Assembly (NCBI GenBank): GCA_947500135.1
Contig: CANMQX010000003.1
Span: forward strand, 434,001 to 498,000
DNA length: 64,000 bases
Direction of reading: 5' to 3'
DNA from: an uncultured Paracoccaceae bacterium
Lineage (GTDB): Bacteria; Pseudomonadota; Alphaproteobacteria; Rhodobacterales; Rhodobacteraceae
Part shown: positions 37,703-46,817 of the stretch, piece by piece
How positions within the stretch are numbered: the stretch's first letter is position 1
How the letters are laid out: each line of letters opens with the position of its first letter
Translations under genes and position numbers: made by a program
Notes under the pieces: model-generated
The model's input: only the letters and a program-made list of their open reading frames with translations
Told to the model about the DNA's origin: nothing
Databases searched by the model: none

Positions 37703-39203
37703 GCGTGTTCCGTTTCCGGCGTAGCAATTTGATGGCGGGTAGGAAGATCAGGATCAGGGCGATGATCGTGATCGGCCCGGCCACAGGGCGGGTGAAAAAG
37801 ATCGACGGGTCGCCTGATGATAACAGCAGTGATTGCCGCAATGTCGGCTCTGCGATTGGCCCCAGCACGATGGCCAGCACAGCGGGTGCAAGCGGGTAGT
37901 CGAATTTGCGCAGGAAGAATGCGCCAAGCCCGAAACCCACCATCAGCCAGATGTCGAACATATCCCGCGTTGCGGCATAGCCGCCTGCGATGGACAAAAC
38001 AAAGATCATTGGTGCGAGGATGGTAAAGGGCATCCGCAGCATCCAGATAAACACCGGGATGAAAGCGAGGTTCATCAGAACCGCCGCGAGGTTAGAGATG
38101 TAGAAAGACCCGATCAGCCCCCAGACAAATTCTGTCTCATCCACAAACAGGCGTGGTCCCGGCACCAACCCCCAGATCACCATGCCCCCCAGCAGGATGG
38201 CTGTGGTGGGTGAGCCGGGGATGCCAAGCGTCAGCATGGGTAGCATTGAGCCGGTCGAGGCGGAGTTGTTTGCCGCTTCTGGTGCGGCGACCCCGTCAGG
38301 GTGCCCCTTGCCGAATTCCTCGGGCTTGCGCGACACCATCTTGGCGACGCCGTAGGACATCAGCGAACCGGGAGTTGCCCCGGCTGCGGGCAAGATGCCC
38401 ACAAAGAACCCCAGGAAGGACCCGATCATCGTGCCTTTCCACCCGCGCTTTGTCGCCTCTTTGGTGTCGGCGGCCATGCCCTTGGCCGTCATCTTGGGCG
38501 TGGTTGTTGTGACCTCGCCCCGTGTCTGTTCGATGGTCCAGAGCATTTCGCCGATGCCATAGACACCGATGGCGAGGACCAGAAACCCGATCCCTTGCAG
38601 GAACCCATTATAGTCGAAGAGCACCAACCGTGGCGCGCCGGAAATCTGGTCAAACCCGACAGCGCCCAGCACCAGCCCGAAGCAGATTGAAAACACCGTC
38701 TTGGGGATGTCATCCCCGCCCAGTCCCACGAAAGTGGCGAAGGCCAGCAGCATCAGTGCAAACACCTCTGGCGGGCCGAAGGACAGGGCGACTGTTGCCA
38801 GTATCGGCGCGAAGAGTGTGAAGAGGATGTTGGCGACTGTTCCGCCGACAAATGATGCCAGTGCGGCTGTCACCAGTGCAAGGCTGGCCTTGCCTTGCCG
38901 TGCCAGCGGGCGCCCGTCAAACGTGGTGGCCACTGCCGTTGATGCGCCGGGAATGCCCAGCGTGATTGACGATATCGCCCCGCCATACATTGCCCCGTAA
39001 TAAATCGCCGCCAGAAAGATGATTGCTGATCCGGGCGGGACAAGGAACGTCACCGGCAGCAGGATTGCGACCCCGTTCACCGACCCAAGCCCCGGCATCG
39101 CCCCGATAAAGAGCCCGACCGTGACCCCGATCAGGATCATCATCAGGTTCAGCGGTTGCAGCGACAACAGCATGCCATCGGCAAGGAGGGATAGAACTTC
39201 CAT
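37686..39203 (-). CDS. tctA: Tripartite tricarboxylate transporter large membrane subunit
   Basis: A 505-residue membrane protein with about twelve helices. TctA motifs are intact: GATPGSLMSYGVAKMVSRKPEEFGKG, PEAANNSASTGSMLPMLTLGIPGSP, GAMPGLGSVNGVAILLPVT and IYYGAMYGGAISSITLGIPG. It works with the binding protein TctC and the small subunit TctB, driven by the ion gradient. It is third in the tctC-tctB-tctA order here. The carboxylate substrate is unknown. The last codons coincide with a plus-strand terminator. Confidence 0.95.
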   Translation of the reverse strand: MEVLSLLADGMLLSLQPLNLMMILIGVTVGLFIGAMPGLGSVNGVAILLPVTFLVPPGSAIIFLAAIYYGAMYGGAISSITLGIPGASTAVATTFDGRPLARQGKASLALVTAALASFVGGTVANILFTLFAPILATVALSFGPPEVFALMLLAFATFVGLGGDDIPKTVFSICFGLVLGAVGFDQISGAPRLVLFDYNGFLQGIGFLVLAIGVYGIGEMLWTIEQTRGEVTTTTPKMTAKGMAADTKEATKRGWKGTMIGSFLGFFVGILPAAGATPGSLMSYGVAKMVSRKPEEFGKGHPDGVAAPEAANNSASTGSMLPMLTLGIPGSPTTAILLGGMVIWGLVPGPRLFVDETEFVWGLIGSFYISNLAAVLMNLAFIPVFIWMLRMPFTILAPMIFVLSIAGGYAATRDMFDIWLMVGFGLGAFFLRKFDYPLAPAVLAIVLGPIAEPTLRQSLLLSSGDPSIFFTRPVAGPITIIALILIFLPAIKLLRRKRNTQKEPA

Positions 39204-39239
39204 TGTCAGGCACTTTCTTTGGCGGGTGCAGGCATTGGT

Positions 39240-39743
39240 TCAGTAGATGATGTCGTAAAGCACGTTGAACACAGGGTCGGTGAAGGGCAGGCCGGATGGC
39301 ATCGTGATCCGCATCGCCCCTTCGAAGAAAAAGAACATCGCAATCGGTGTGACCAGCGCGATCAGGAGGCTAAGCCAAAGGCTGTGTCGCCCCAGAAACC
39401 ACATGTAATAAAACAAAAAGACCGCAATCGCCCCATACATCGAGATGATGCTGACCAATGCGACAAACCCGATGATCCCGCCGCCCACAAATAGCAGCAT
39501 CTTCCAGCCGTAAGCGTCGAGCAGGGGTTCGTCGGACCGGGATGCCGGCGTGTTTTCCCGCCACCAGTTCAGGGCTGTGAACCCGCAGCAGATCAGCATG
39601 ATCCCCGATAGCCAGAATGGCCATGCGCCGCCCCCCGGACCCTGCCCGGCGATATAGCCGACGGGTAGTTCGGTGCTTTTCCACATCAGGTAAAGCGACA
39701 GGAGGGCCAGAAACCCGGCTGTTACGATTTCGCCGACACGCAT
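39240..39743 (-). CDS. tctB: Tripartite tricarboxylate transporter small membrane subunit
   Basis: A 167-residue protein with four predicted helices, matching TctB by size, position and the opening MRVGEIVTAGFLALLSLYLM. The ATG at 39743 is preferred because GGGGAGAG precedes it by 4-5 bases; an upstream frame to 39893 would overlap tctC heavily. It lies between tctC (26-base gap) and tctA (36-base gap). Confidence 0.9.
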   Translation of the reverse strand: MRVGEIVTAGFLALLSLYLMWKSTELPVGYIAGQGPGGGAWPFWLSGIMLICCGFTALNWWRENTPASRSDEPLLDAYGWKMLLFVGGGIIGFVALVSIISMYGAIAVFLFYYMWFLGRHSLWLSLLIALVTPIAMFFFFEGAMRITMPSGLPFTDPVFNVLYDIIY

Positions 39744-39769
39744 CTGGCTCTCCCCTTTTGGTGGATTAC

Positions 39770-40738
39770 TTATTCGCCCAGTGCGGCGAGCAATTTTTGG
39801 TGGTTTTCGACTTGCAGCGCCCAGTAATCCCGCTGTTCGCTGGCATCCATCCAAAGCGGTGAGAGGCTTTCGGAGGTCAGGTAGCTTTGCCATTCATCGC
39901 TATTATAGATCTCGGTAAAGAGCGTCTGGTAATAGGCGGCAGCCTCGTCCGACATGCCCGGTGCGCCGACCACGGCGCGCTGATTATAGTAGGAAAAATC
40001 GTGCCCCAGTTCCTTTATCGTTGGCACGTCGGGATAGGCGGGCATTCGTTCGTCAGAAAAGGCCAGAAGCGGGGTGAAATCGCCGGCCTCGTAGAACCCT
40101 TTTGCTTCTGCCGGGTTGTTCACGCTCGCCATGATCTGTTGCCCGGCAAGGTCCTTGGCTACGGCACCGCCACCATCATAGGGGATGTATTTGATATCGA
40201 GATCATAGGCACCCGACATGAAGGCGATGACGATGGAATCTTCCTGACCGGCACCGGTGCCGCCCATCACATATTCGCCGCCCATTTCCTTCACTTTGGC
40301 GACGTAGTCGTCAAATGTCGTGATGCCCGAATCCTTGTGGACCCACAGCACAAACGGATCGACGCCCATCATCGCAACGGGTGTGAAGGCTTGCACGTCA
40401 ATCCCCAGGTTTTCCTGCCGCAGTGGTGTTGTGAAGAACGAATTGAGCGTTACCAGAATGGTATGATCGGGATCGCTGGCGGTGCTGACATGGATCAGCG
40501 CCTCTGCCCCGGAACCGCCGCCTTTGTTGTTGGGCACAAGTGGTCGGTTGGTCAGGTCCTTTTGTTCCGCCACCGATTGGATATAGCGGGCAATCTGGTC
40601 AGCGCCGCCGCCGGGGCCTGCCATGATCACAAAGTCGATGGGCTTGCGTGGCTGCCAATCCTGGGCCTGTGCAATCATCGGGGTTGTCGCAAGAATTGTG
40701 GCACCGGTGAGCGCGAGAATGGACCGTCTGGTAATCAT
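39770..40738 (-). CDS. tctC: Tripartite tricarboxylate transporter binding protein
   Basis: A 322-residue periplasmic binding protein (Bug/TctC family). The signal peptide MITRRSILALTGATILATTPMIAQA has twin Arg and could use Tat or Sec. The mature start PRKPIDFVIMAGPGGGADQIAR is the family opening, and PLVPNNKGGGSGAEALIHV forms the ligand-bridging loop. A GGAGGAG site lies six bases before ATG 40738, which excludes the upstream 25 codons. Confidence 0.95.
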   Translation of the reverse strand: MITRRSILALTGATILATTPMIAQAQDWQPRKPIDFVIMAGPGGGADQIARYIQSVAEQKDLTNRPLVPNNKGGGSGAEALIHVSTASDPDHTILVTLNSFFTTPLRQENLGIDVQAFTPVAMMGVDPFVLWVHKDSGITTFDDYVAKVKEMGGEYVMGGTGAGQEDSIVIAFMSGAYDLDIKYIPYDGGGAVAKDLAGQQIMASVNNPAEAKGFYEAGDFTPLLAFSDERMPAYPDVPTIKELGHDFSYYNQRAVVGAPGMSDEAAAYYQTLFTEIYNSDEWQSYLTSESLSPLWMDASEQRDYWALQVENHQKLLAALGE

Positions 40739-40869
40739 TTTTGTCTCCTCCAAAGTCATTGGCAGGGTGCGCGCCATCATGCGGTGATCGCACAACCCCA
40801 CCTTGTAGTGCAATTATCTTTCAATTTATGCATTTCAAGGAAAACTTTATTGCTGGCGCAAAGAATACT

Positions 40870-41724
40870 TTAGTGTACAAAGATTGTCGGAATTTTCGCT
40901 TTGTCTACAACGGCTTGCGTGTTGCCACCGAAAATGGTTTCGCGTTCGTGGTTCTGCCCATAAGCCCCCATGATCAGCATATCGGCGTTCAATTGGGTGG
41001 TGATGTCCAACAGGGCCGCGCCGGGCTGCTTGGCCTCAAAACGATGCGTTTCGGCTGCGATGCCGCGCAGCCGGTAATAGTCCACCAGTTCGTCGGTGGT
41101 GGCGCCATGGGGTTCGCCCTTGCCGCCCGACAATATTGTCACTTCAGAAGCTGCTGCTGCGAAATCCAGTGTCATGGCCACGGCGCGCGATGCTTCAAGC
41201 GACCCGTTCCAGGCGATCGTCAGACGGCTGCCGAAATTGGCGGTGACGTCATGCCCCGGCGGACACATGAGTACCGGGCGACCGGTCTGAAACAGCCCGG
41301 ACTTGAGCGAATTGGCCCCTAGGTTGCGATCCCGATCCGGTTTGGCGACGACGATCAGGTCGGCCAGCCGTCCGTTATGTTTGATGATGTCCGCCATACG
41401 CCCGAATTCTTCGATCATCTGCATCGATGCCGTGCCGGATGTGGGCGTATCCGTGACCCGCAGGCCAAGCGTTTCGGCGAACTGGTCGAGTTGCTGGCGC
41501 ACCTCGTTTTCCTGCTGATCAGCGTATTCCTTGGCCTGCTGCGCCATGGTCTTGCGTGCGAAGGCGGGCAGGGTGGAACTGTAGGGCATGAAATCTTCGG
41601 TCTGCGCCCGGCAATGCACCACAACGATATGCGCCTTGTGCGTTTTGGCGAGTGCAGCGGCGTGTTTGATCACAGTTTCCGCCATGCCATCCCCACGCAC
41701 GGGCACCAGAATTCGACTGAGCAT
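40870..41724 (-). CDS. Universal stress protein (tandem UspA)
   Basis: A 284-residue protein of two Usp domains: LSRILVPVRGDGMAETVIKHAAALA in the first, and TIAWNGSLEASRAVAMTLDFA in the second. The second holds the ATP-binding-like GAYGQNHERETIFGGNTQAVV pattern, whereas the first domain's corresponding segment is diverged. AAGGAGGG precedes the ATG. It lies just upstream of tctC on the same strand with a 131-base gap, which is a common pairing but unproved as an operon. Confidence 0.92.
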   Translation of the reverse strand: MLSRILVPVRGDGMAETVIKHAAALAKTHKAHIVVVHCRAQTEDFMPYSSTLPAFARKTMAQQAKEYADQQENEVRQQLDQFAETLGLRVTDTPTSGTASMQMIEEFGRMADIIKHNGRLADLIVVAKPDRDRNLGANSLKSGLFQTGRPVLMCPPGHDVTANFGSRLTIAWNGSLEASRAVAMTLDFAAAASEVTILSGGKGEPHGATTDELVDYYRLRGIAAETHRFEAKQPGAALLDITTQLNADMLIMGAYGQNHERETIFGGNTQAVVDKAKIPTIFVH

Positions 41725-41850
41725 TTCTAACCCTCCTTGTCATGGCGCGGGTGTCCCACGCCATTATTGCTTTGGCCGGTTAGATAGCCCGCGATTGCCG
41801 GATTGCTCGTTTTTTGGGAATTGGCGTTCGTTTCCAAAGTGTTGGTGACG

Positions 41851-42741
41851 CTATGCGCCGAAGTTTTTCCAGACCTCTTTGCCCTTGTCGTTCAGCCGGG
41901 CCGGGGAGCAGAACACGGATAGGGTCATTTCCGCCTCAAGCGATGCGGGCCCGATCTGGCTGACCAACCCATCGGCCAGTTCTGATTGAATGGCCGAATG
42001 TGGCAGCCAGCCGATCCCGATCCCGTTGAGCACCCGCCGTTTGATCGCCTCGACCAACCCATCGACATATTGCACGCTGAGATGGACCTGCTGTTTCCCA
42101 AGTGTTTGGTCAACGACCGCACCCAGAAAGGACGACCGTTCATAGGCCAGATAGGGGCTGGGTGTTTTGGCCGTGCCGGGTAAGTCCCAGCCATGTGTGT
42201 CGGATGCGGATTTTAGTGCGACAGGCACCATTTTTTCCGATCCCAGATCGATGCGGGCAAACTGGCTTTCGTCCAGCACCAAGGGCACATCCGGGTGCCG
42301 GTAGCATAGCAGAAAATCGCAGCCGCCATCTGCCAGGAGCTGGCAACAGGTGCTGAGACTGTCGGAGATGACGCGCGCCTTGAGGTTTTTGATGTCGGCT
42401 TCAAGCTCTTCCAGTCGCGATGTCAGGTAGTTCACGGAAATAGTGTGCAGGACGGCGAAACGCTGGAACGATTTGTCGCCCTGTTCCTGTTCGCGAATGG
42501 CCTGACGCGCGTCGATCAGTTCGGCGATTGTCGCCTTGGCGATGGGCAGAAACTGCTTGCCTGCGGGCGACAGCTGCACCGGGAATGTGGCCCGATCAAT
42601 CAGTGCCACACCCATCCAATTTTCCAGCGATTTCACCCGCCTGCTAAAGGCTGATTGGGTGATATTGCGTTCCTCTGCCGCCCGCGTGAAGCTGAGCGTG
42701 CGCCCCAGACAAACGAAATCCCTTAGCCAATTCAGGTCCAT
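41851..42741 (-). CDS. LysR-family transcriptional regulator
   Basis: A 296-residue regulator with the winged helix LNWLRDFVCLGRTLSFTRAAEERNITQSAFSRRVKSLENWMGV region and an effector domain. The ATG at 42741 has AAGG eight bases before it; a GTG at 42750 is possible. It resembles YhaJ/HypT-like regulators (AEERNITQSAFSRRVKSLE). It is divergent from the cysteine/cysteate lyase gene and a T-N11-A site lies between them, so it probably controls that gene and the following run. Confidence 0.93.
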   Translation of the reverse strand: MDLNWLRDFVCLGRTLSFTRAAEERNITQSAFSRRVKSLENWMGVALIDRATFPVQLSPAGKQFLPIAKATIAELIDARQAIREQEQGDKSFQRFAVLHTISVNYLTSRLEELEADIKNLKARVISDSLSTCCQLLADGGCDFLLCYRHPDVPLVLDESQFARIDLGSEKMVPVALKSASDTHGWDLPGTAKTPSPYLAYERSSFLGAVVDQTLGKQQVHLSVQYVDGLVEAIKRRVLNGIGIGWLPHSAIQSELADGLVSQIGPASLEAEMTLSVFCSPARLNDKGKEVWKNFGA

Positions 42742-42782
42742 AGGCTCCACCTTTCCTTTTGACCGTAAAGGGAAAATTGACG

Positions 42783-42801
42783 TTATGCAAATTTGGAATA
42801 A
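42783..42801. promoter_or_regulatory. Putative LysR-type binding site
   Basis: TTAT (42783-42786) and ATAA (42798-42801) form an inverted pair separated by 11 bases, the T-N11-A dyad of LysR regulators. It sits in the divergent gap between the LysR gene and the lyase gene, at the expected place. Confidence 0.5.
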
Positions 42802-42898
42802 CCCGATGCGTTGTTTGAATTGGCCCCGAGCGCGGATTCGCGTCTAGGCTGGTTTTGCGATCAGGCGTGTTGTCTGACGCCAACCGGAGAGACCCCCT

Positions 42899-43909
42899 AT
42901 GCATCTTGCCCGCTTCCCACGCATTCAGCTTGGCCATTTTCCGACACCGCTAGAGAAGCTGGACAATCTGACGCGCGCATTGGGTGGTCCTGATATTTTT
43001 ATCAAGCGCGACGATTGCACCGGGCTGGCCACAGGTGGCAACAAGACTCGCAAGCTGGAGTTTCTGGCCGCCGATGCGGTTGCGCAGGGCGCAGATACGC
43101 TGGTCACCCAAGGCGCGACCCAATCAAACCATGTACGCCAGACCGCCGCCGCTGCCCGCAAACTCGGCATGACCTGCCATGTGCTGTTGGAACGCCGGGT
43201 CGAAAATATGGGCGACGGGTATGAAACGGCGGGCAATGTCCTGTTGGATGATCTGCTGCAATGCGAATATGCGTTCCGCCCTGATGGGGCTGATATGAAT
43301 GCAGAGGCGCAAGCCTTGGTGGCGGAGTTGAAGGATAAGGGCCGCAAGCCTTATTTCATTCCTGGTGGCGGATCGAACACCATTGGTGCGCTGGGCTATG
43401 TCCATGCCGCACAGGAATTGGTGTATCAGGCGGATACCACGGGCCTGAAGATCGACAAGATTGTCCATGCCACGGGCAGTGCAGGCACGCAGGCCGGTAT
43501 TCTGGCGGGCCTTTATGCGATGAATACGCCGATTGATGTGATCGGGATTTCGGTGCGCGCGAAACGTGCCCAACAGATTGCCAATGTGCATAAACTTGCG
43601 GCAGCCACCGCTGAAATGATCGGCGCACGAGGTGAACTGCCGGTTGAGATGGTAGAGGCATACGACGATTACGTAGGCTCTGGTTATGGCCAGCCCACTG
43701 ACAGCATGGTTGATGCAATTGCGTTGCTTGCGCGCGAAGAGGGTATTTTCCTCGACCCGGTATATTCCGGCAAGGGCATGGCTGGCATGATCGGGTTGAT
43801 CAACAAGGGTATTTTGAAAAAGGGCGAGAATGTCGTCTTTATTCATACCGGCGGTGCCGCAGCGCTGGCCGCATATGAGCATCTGTTTTCAAAGCAGTCG
43901 GCAGCGTGA
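42899..43909 (+). CDS. D-cysteine desulfhydrase / L-cysteate sulfo-lyase family PLP enzyme
   Basis: A 336-residue fold-type II PLP enzyme. PLP Lys is in [53 protein letters not shown] and [15 protein letters not shown] are family motifs. It is similar to E. coli D-cysteine desulfhydrase and to CuyA, the L-cysteate sulfo-lyase of roseobacters; the two cannot be separated by eye. The upstream LysR and the downstream hydrolase and betaine transporter do not settle it. It overlaps the next gene by 4 bp. Confidence 0.88.
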   Translation: MHLARFPRIQLGHFPTPLEKLDNLTRALGGPDIFIKRDDCTGLATGGNKTRKLEFLAADAVAQGADTLVTQGATQSNHVRQTAAAARKLGMTCHVLLERRVENMGDGYETAGNVLLDDLLQCEYAFRPDGADMNAEAQALVAELKDKGRKPYFIPGGGSNTIGALGYVHAAQELVYQADTTGLKIDKIVHATGSAGTQAGILAGLYAMNTPIDVIGISVRAKRAQQIANVHKLAAATAEMIGARGELPVEMVEAYDDYVGSGYGQPTDSMVDAIALLAREEGIFLDPVYSGKGMAGMIGLINKGILKKGENVVFIHTGGAAALAAYEHLFSKQSAA

Positions 43910-44694
43910 ATATCAGCACCGACCTTTCAGCCGATAGCGGCCTGACATACCGGCGCGCGGGCAAAGGGTTTCCGCTGGTGTTGTTGCATGGGTATTTCGG
44001 CGGGGCGGCCTTGTGGGAACAGCAGCTTGCCGCGTTTCGCGACAAGTTTGACGTCATCGTGCCGGAACTGTCTGGCTATGGCGGCAATGCCGATCAGCCG
44101 TCGCTGGACACAATCGAAGGCTATGCCAATCAGATCCTGGCGTTTCTGCATGAGATTGGGGTCACCCGGTTTCATCTGATCGGCCATTCCATGGGCGGTA
44201 TGATTGCACAGCAGATGGCCGCACTTTCCCCGGATCGGATTGACCGGCTGGTCTGTTACGGCACAGGGCCGCGTGGCGTGATGCCGGACAGGTTTGAAAC
44301 GCTTGATACATCCCGCGACCGGGTGCGCAGCGACGGGGCGGCGGCGACCGCGCGCCGGATAGCGGCCACTTGGTTTACCGATGGTGAGGCGGCGGAGGGG
44401 TTCGCCACCTGCGCCCGCTTGGGTGAGAATGTCAGCGTGGCAACCGCCCTGTCCGGTTTGACTGCGATGGAGGGCTGGGACGGTCGCGCATCATTAAACC
44501 AGATCACACAACCAACGCTGGTGATCTGGGGGGATTGTGACCGGTCATATGGCTGGTCGCAGCCAGAGGCGCTGTGGCGCGGGATCAAGGGCAGCAGCCT
44601 AGGCGTTCTGCCGGGCTGCGGCCACAACGCCCACATGGAACAACCCGAGATTTTCAACGCAATCGTGGAGAAATTTCTGCCGGAAAATGTCTGA
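43906..44694 (+). CDS. Alpha/beta hydrolase
   Basis: A 262-residue hydrolase of the alpha/beta fold. It has the oxyanion/start [18 protein letters not shown], the nucleophile elbow [15 protein letters not shown] (Ser in GHSMG), an acidic strand [11 protein letters not shown], and the catalytic His in [13 protein letters not shown]. The substrate is unknown; relatives include hydroxy-acid and lactone hydrolases. The GTG start overlaps the lyase stop (GTGA), which couples the two. It precedes proX by 50 bases. Confidence 0.93.
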   Translation: MNISTDLSADSGLTYRRAGKGFPLVLLHGYFGGAALWEQQLAAFRDKFDVIVPELSGYGGNADQPSLDTIEGYANQILAFLHEIGVTRFHLIGHSMGGMIAQQMAALSPDRIDRLVCYGTGPRGVMPDRFETLDTSRDRVRSDGAAATARRIAATWFTDGEAAEGFATCARLGENVSVATALSGLTAMEGWDGRASLNQITQPTLVIWGDCDRSYGWSQPEALWRGIKGSSLGVLPGCGHNAHMEQPEIFNAIVEKFLPENV

Positions 44695-44744
44695 AAAACA
44701 GATTGCGCCAGCCGGCGGCGCGCTAACCAACAGTGGAGAAACAC

Positions 44745-45695
44745 ATGAAGAAACTACTTATTTCAACGGCTTTTGCCCTGTCGATGGCAGGTGCCGCATC
44801 CGCCGAAGAGGTCAAGATCGGCGCGCCTGCATGGACCGGCGCGCAGGCCATCGCGCATCTGATCGCCGAAATCGTCGAAACCCGCATGGGCGGAGAGGCT
44901 GAATTGGTCCCTGGCAACAATGCCAGCATTTTTCAGGCGATGGGCCAAGGCAAGGGCGATATTGACGTGCATCCCGATGTCTGGCTGCCGAACCAGCAAA
45001 GCTTTACCGATAAATATGTGGAGGAAGAAGGCACTGTTGTCCTGTCGGACAATTCCTATGAGGGAAAACAGAGCTTTTGCGTCAGCCGTGCCTTTTCAGA
45101 GGCCAATAATGTAACTTCGATCTTTGATCTGGCCAGGCCAGAGATTGCCGCGCTGATGGATAGTGATGGCAATGGCAAGGGTGAGATCTGGATCGGTGCC
45201 CCCGGTTGGGCGTCCGCCAATGTGAACGAGGTCAAGGTCCGTGACTATGGCCTGATGCCATTTATGGAGCCGATCCGCGCTGATCAGGCGGTCATGACTG
45301 CCACCGTTGGTGACAGTATCCGCAAAGAAATGGGCTATGCTTTCTACTGCTACTCACCACATGCGATCTGGTTCCAGCACGATATCGTCCGCCTGTCAGA
45401 GCCGCCATTTGATCCCGAACAGTATATCGCGATCCAGCCTTCCGATGATCCTGATTGGTTCGAGAAATCAAAGGTCATGACCGAAGATGCGTTGAAGAAC
45501 GTGCAGATCGCCTATTCCGGCACATTGCCTGACCGGTCCCCTGCGATTGCAGACCTGTTGGCCAATATCCAGCTGGACGGTGAAACCGTGTCTGATTTTG
45601 CATTCCAGATTGAAGGTGGAAAAGACCCCGCTGACGTCGCCCGTGACTGGGTTGCCGCCAATTCAGAGCGTGTCGACAGCTGGCTTGGCCTCTGA
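44745..45695 (+). CDS. proX: Glycine betaine/proline ABC transporter binding protein
   Basis: A 316-residue periplasmic binding protein of the ProX/OpuAC family with a signal peptide (MKKLLISTAFALSMAGAASA). The family motifs WTGAQAIAHLIAEIVETRMG and GDIDVHPDVWLPNQ carry the aromatic and Asp residues usual in quaternary-amine binding. GTGGAG precedes the ATG. Together with proV and proW it imports betaine-type osmolytes or nutrients; the exact ligand is unproven. Confidence 0.92.
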   Translation: MKKLLISTAFALSMAGAASAEEVKIGAPAWTGAQAIAHLIAEIVETRMGGEAELVPGNNASIFQAMGQGKGDIDVHPDVWLPNQQSFTDKYVEEEGTVVLSDNSYEGKQSFCVSRAFSEANNVTSIFDLARPEIAALMDSDGNGKGEIWIGAPGWASANVNEVKVRDYGLMPFMEPIRADQAVMTATVGDSIRKEMGYAFYCYSPHAIWFQHDIVRLSEPPFDPEQYIAIQPSDDPDWFEKSKVMTEDALKNVQIAYSGTLPDRSPAIADLLANIQLDGETVSDFAFQIEGGKDPADVARDWVAANSERVDSWLGL

Positions 45696-45755
45696 TCGCA
45701 ACAAGGCATCGCGCGGGATCGCGCGGTGCCACCATGGCACCCGGGGGACGCAAGT

Positions 45756-46814
45756 GTGACGCAAGAATTCTCCATTGAGATATCCAATGTCTGGAAGATT
45801 TTCGGCGCCCGCGCATCCGAGGCGATTGAAGATGTGCGCGCCAATGCCATCACCAAAAAACAGGTGCTGGAAAAGTATAACTGTGTGATCGGCGTAGCCG
45901 ATGCGACGATGCATATCAAACCGGGTGAGATTTTCTGTGTGATGGGCCTGTCCGGGTCCGGTAAATCGACGCTGGTCCGCCATATTAACCGCCTGCTGGA
46001 ACCCACGGCGGGTCAGATCATCGTCAATGGGCAGGACATCATGGCGATGGCCCCGGATGCCCTGCGCCAGTATCGCAATGAACATATCGCGATGGTGTTT
46101 CAGAACTTTGCCCTGATGCCGCATCGGTCGGTTCTGGATAACGTGGCCTTGCCTTTGGAAATTCGCGGTGTGTCGAAAAACCAGCGTATGGAAGTGGCGG
46201 AGCGCACGATTGAAATGGTCGACCTGACCGGCTGGGGCAACAAGTTTGCCCATGAACTATCCGGCGGGATGCAGCAGCGTGTCGGCCTTGCCCGCGCATT
46301 GGCCGCTGATCCGGAAATCCTGCTGATGGATGAACCGTTTTCGGCGCTGGACCCGTTGATCCGCCGCCAGTTGCAGGGTGAGTTCATGGGGTTGGCTGCG
46401 AATATGAACAAGACGACGGTGTTTATCACCCATGATCTGGATGAGGCCGTGCGCATCGGTGACCGTATCGCCATCATGCGCGACGGCATGGTGATCCAGA
46501 CCGGCACCCCCGAGGATATCGTGATGAACCCGGTGGATGATTATGTATCGGATTTTGTGGCCGGTATTTCGCGGCTGAAAGTGGTGCGCGCCCATGCGGT
46601 GATGCAGGATCTGGCGCAGTTTGAAAGCGCCAATGGCACCTTGGCCGAAACCGCTCACGAATTTGCCCAGGACGCACATCTGGGTGAATTGATCGATGCT
46701 GCCATCGCCACTGACCAGCCCGCCGCAATCATCGATGACCAAGGCGCACGGATCGGGGTGATTACCCGGTCTGATCTGCTGCGCACGGTCATTGAAGGCA
46801 CGGAGACATCCTGA
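45756..46814 (+). CDS. proV: Glycine betaine/proline ABC transporter ATPase
   Basis: A 352-residue ATPase. It has Walker A GLSGSGKST, the Q-loop MVFQNFALMPHRSVLDNV, signature ELSGGMQQRVGLARALA, Walker B ILLMDEPFSALD, and H-loop FITHDLDEAVRIGDRI. The C-terminal 90 residues contain a CBS-like segment. The GTG at 45756 starts the family-like sequence TQEFSIEISNVWKIFG; codons before it are unlike protein. It is a few bases upstream of proW. Confidence 0.93.
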   Translation: MTQEFSIEISNVWKIFGARASEAIEDVRANAITKKQVLEKYNCVIGVADATMHIKPGEIFCVMGLSGSGKSTLVRHINRLLEPTAGQIIVNGQDIMAMAPDALRQYRNEHIAMVFQNFALMPHRSVLDNVALPLEIRGVSKNQRMEVAERTIEMVDLTGWGNKFAHELSGGMQQRVGLARALAADPEILLMDEPFSALDPLIRRQLQGEFMGLAANMNKTTVFITHDLDEAVRIGDRIAIMRDGMVIQTGTPEDIVMNPVDDYVSDFVAGISRLKVVRAHAVMQDLAQFESANGTLAETAHEFAQDAHLGELIDAAIATDQPAAIIDDQGARIGVITRSDLLRTVIEGTETS

Positions 46815-46817
46815 CCC

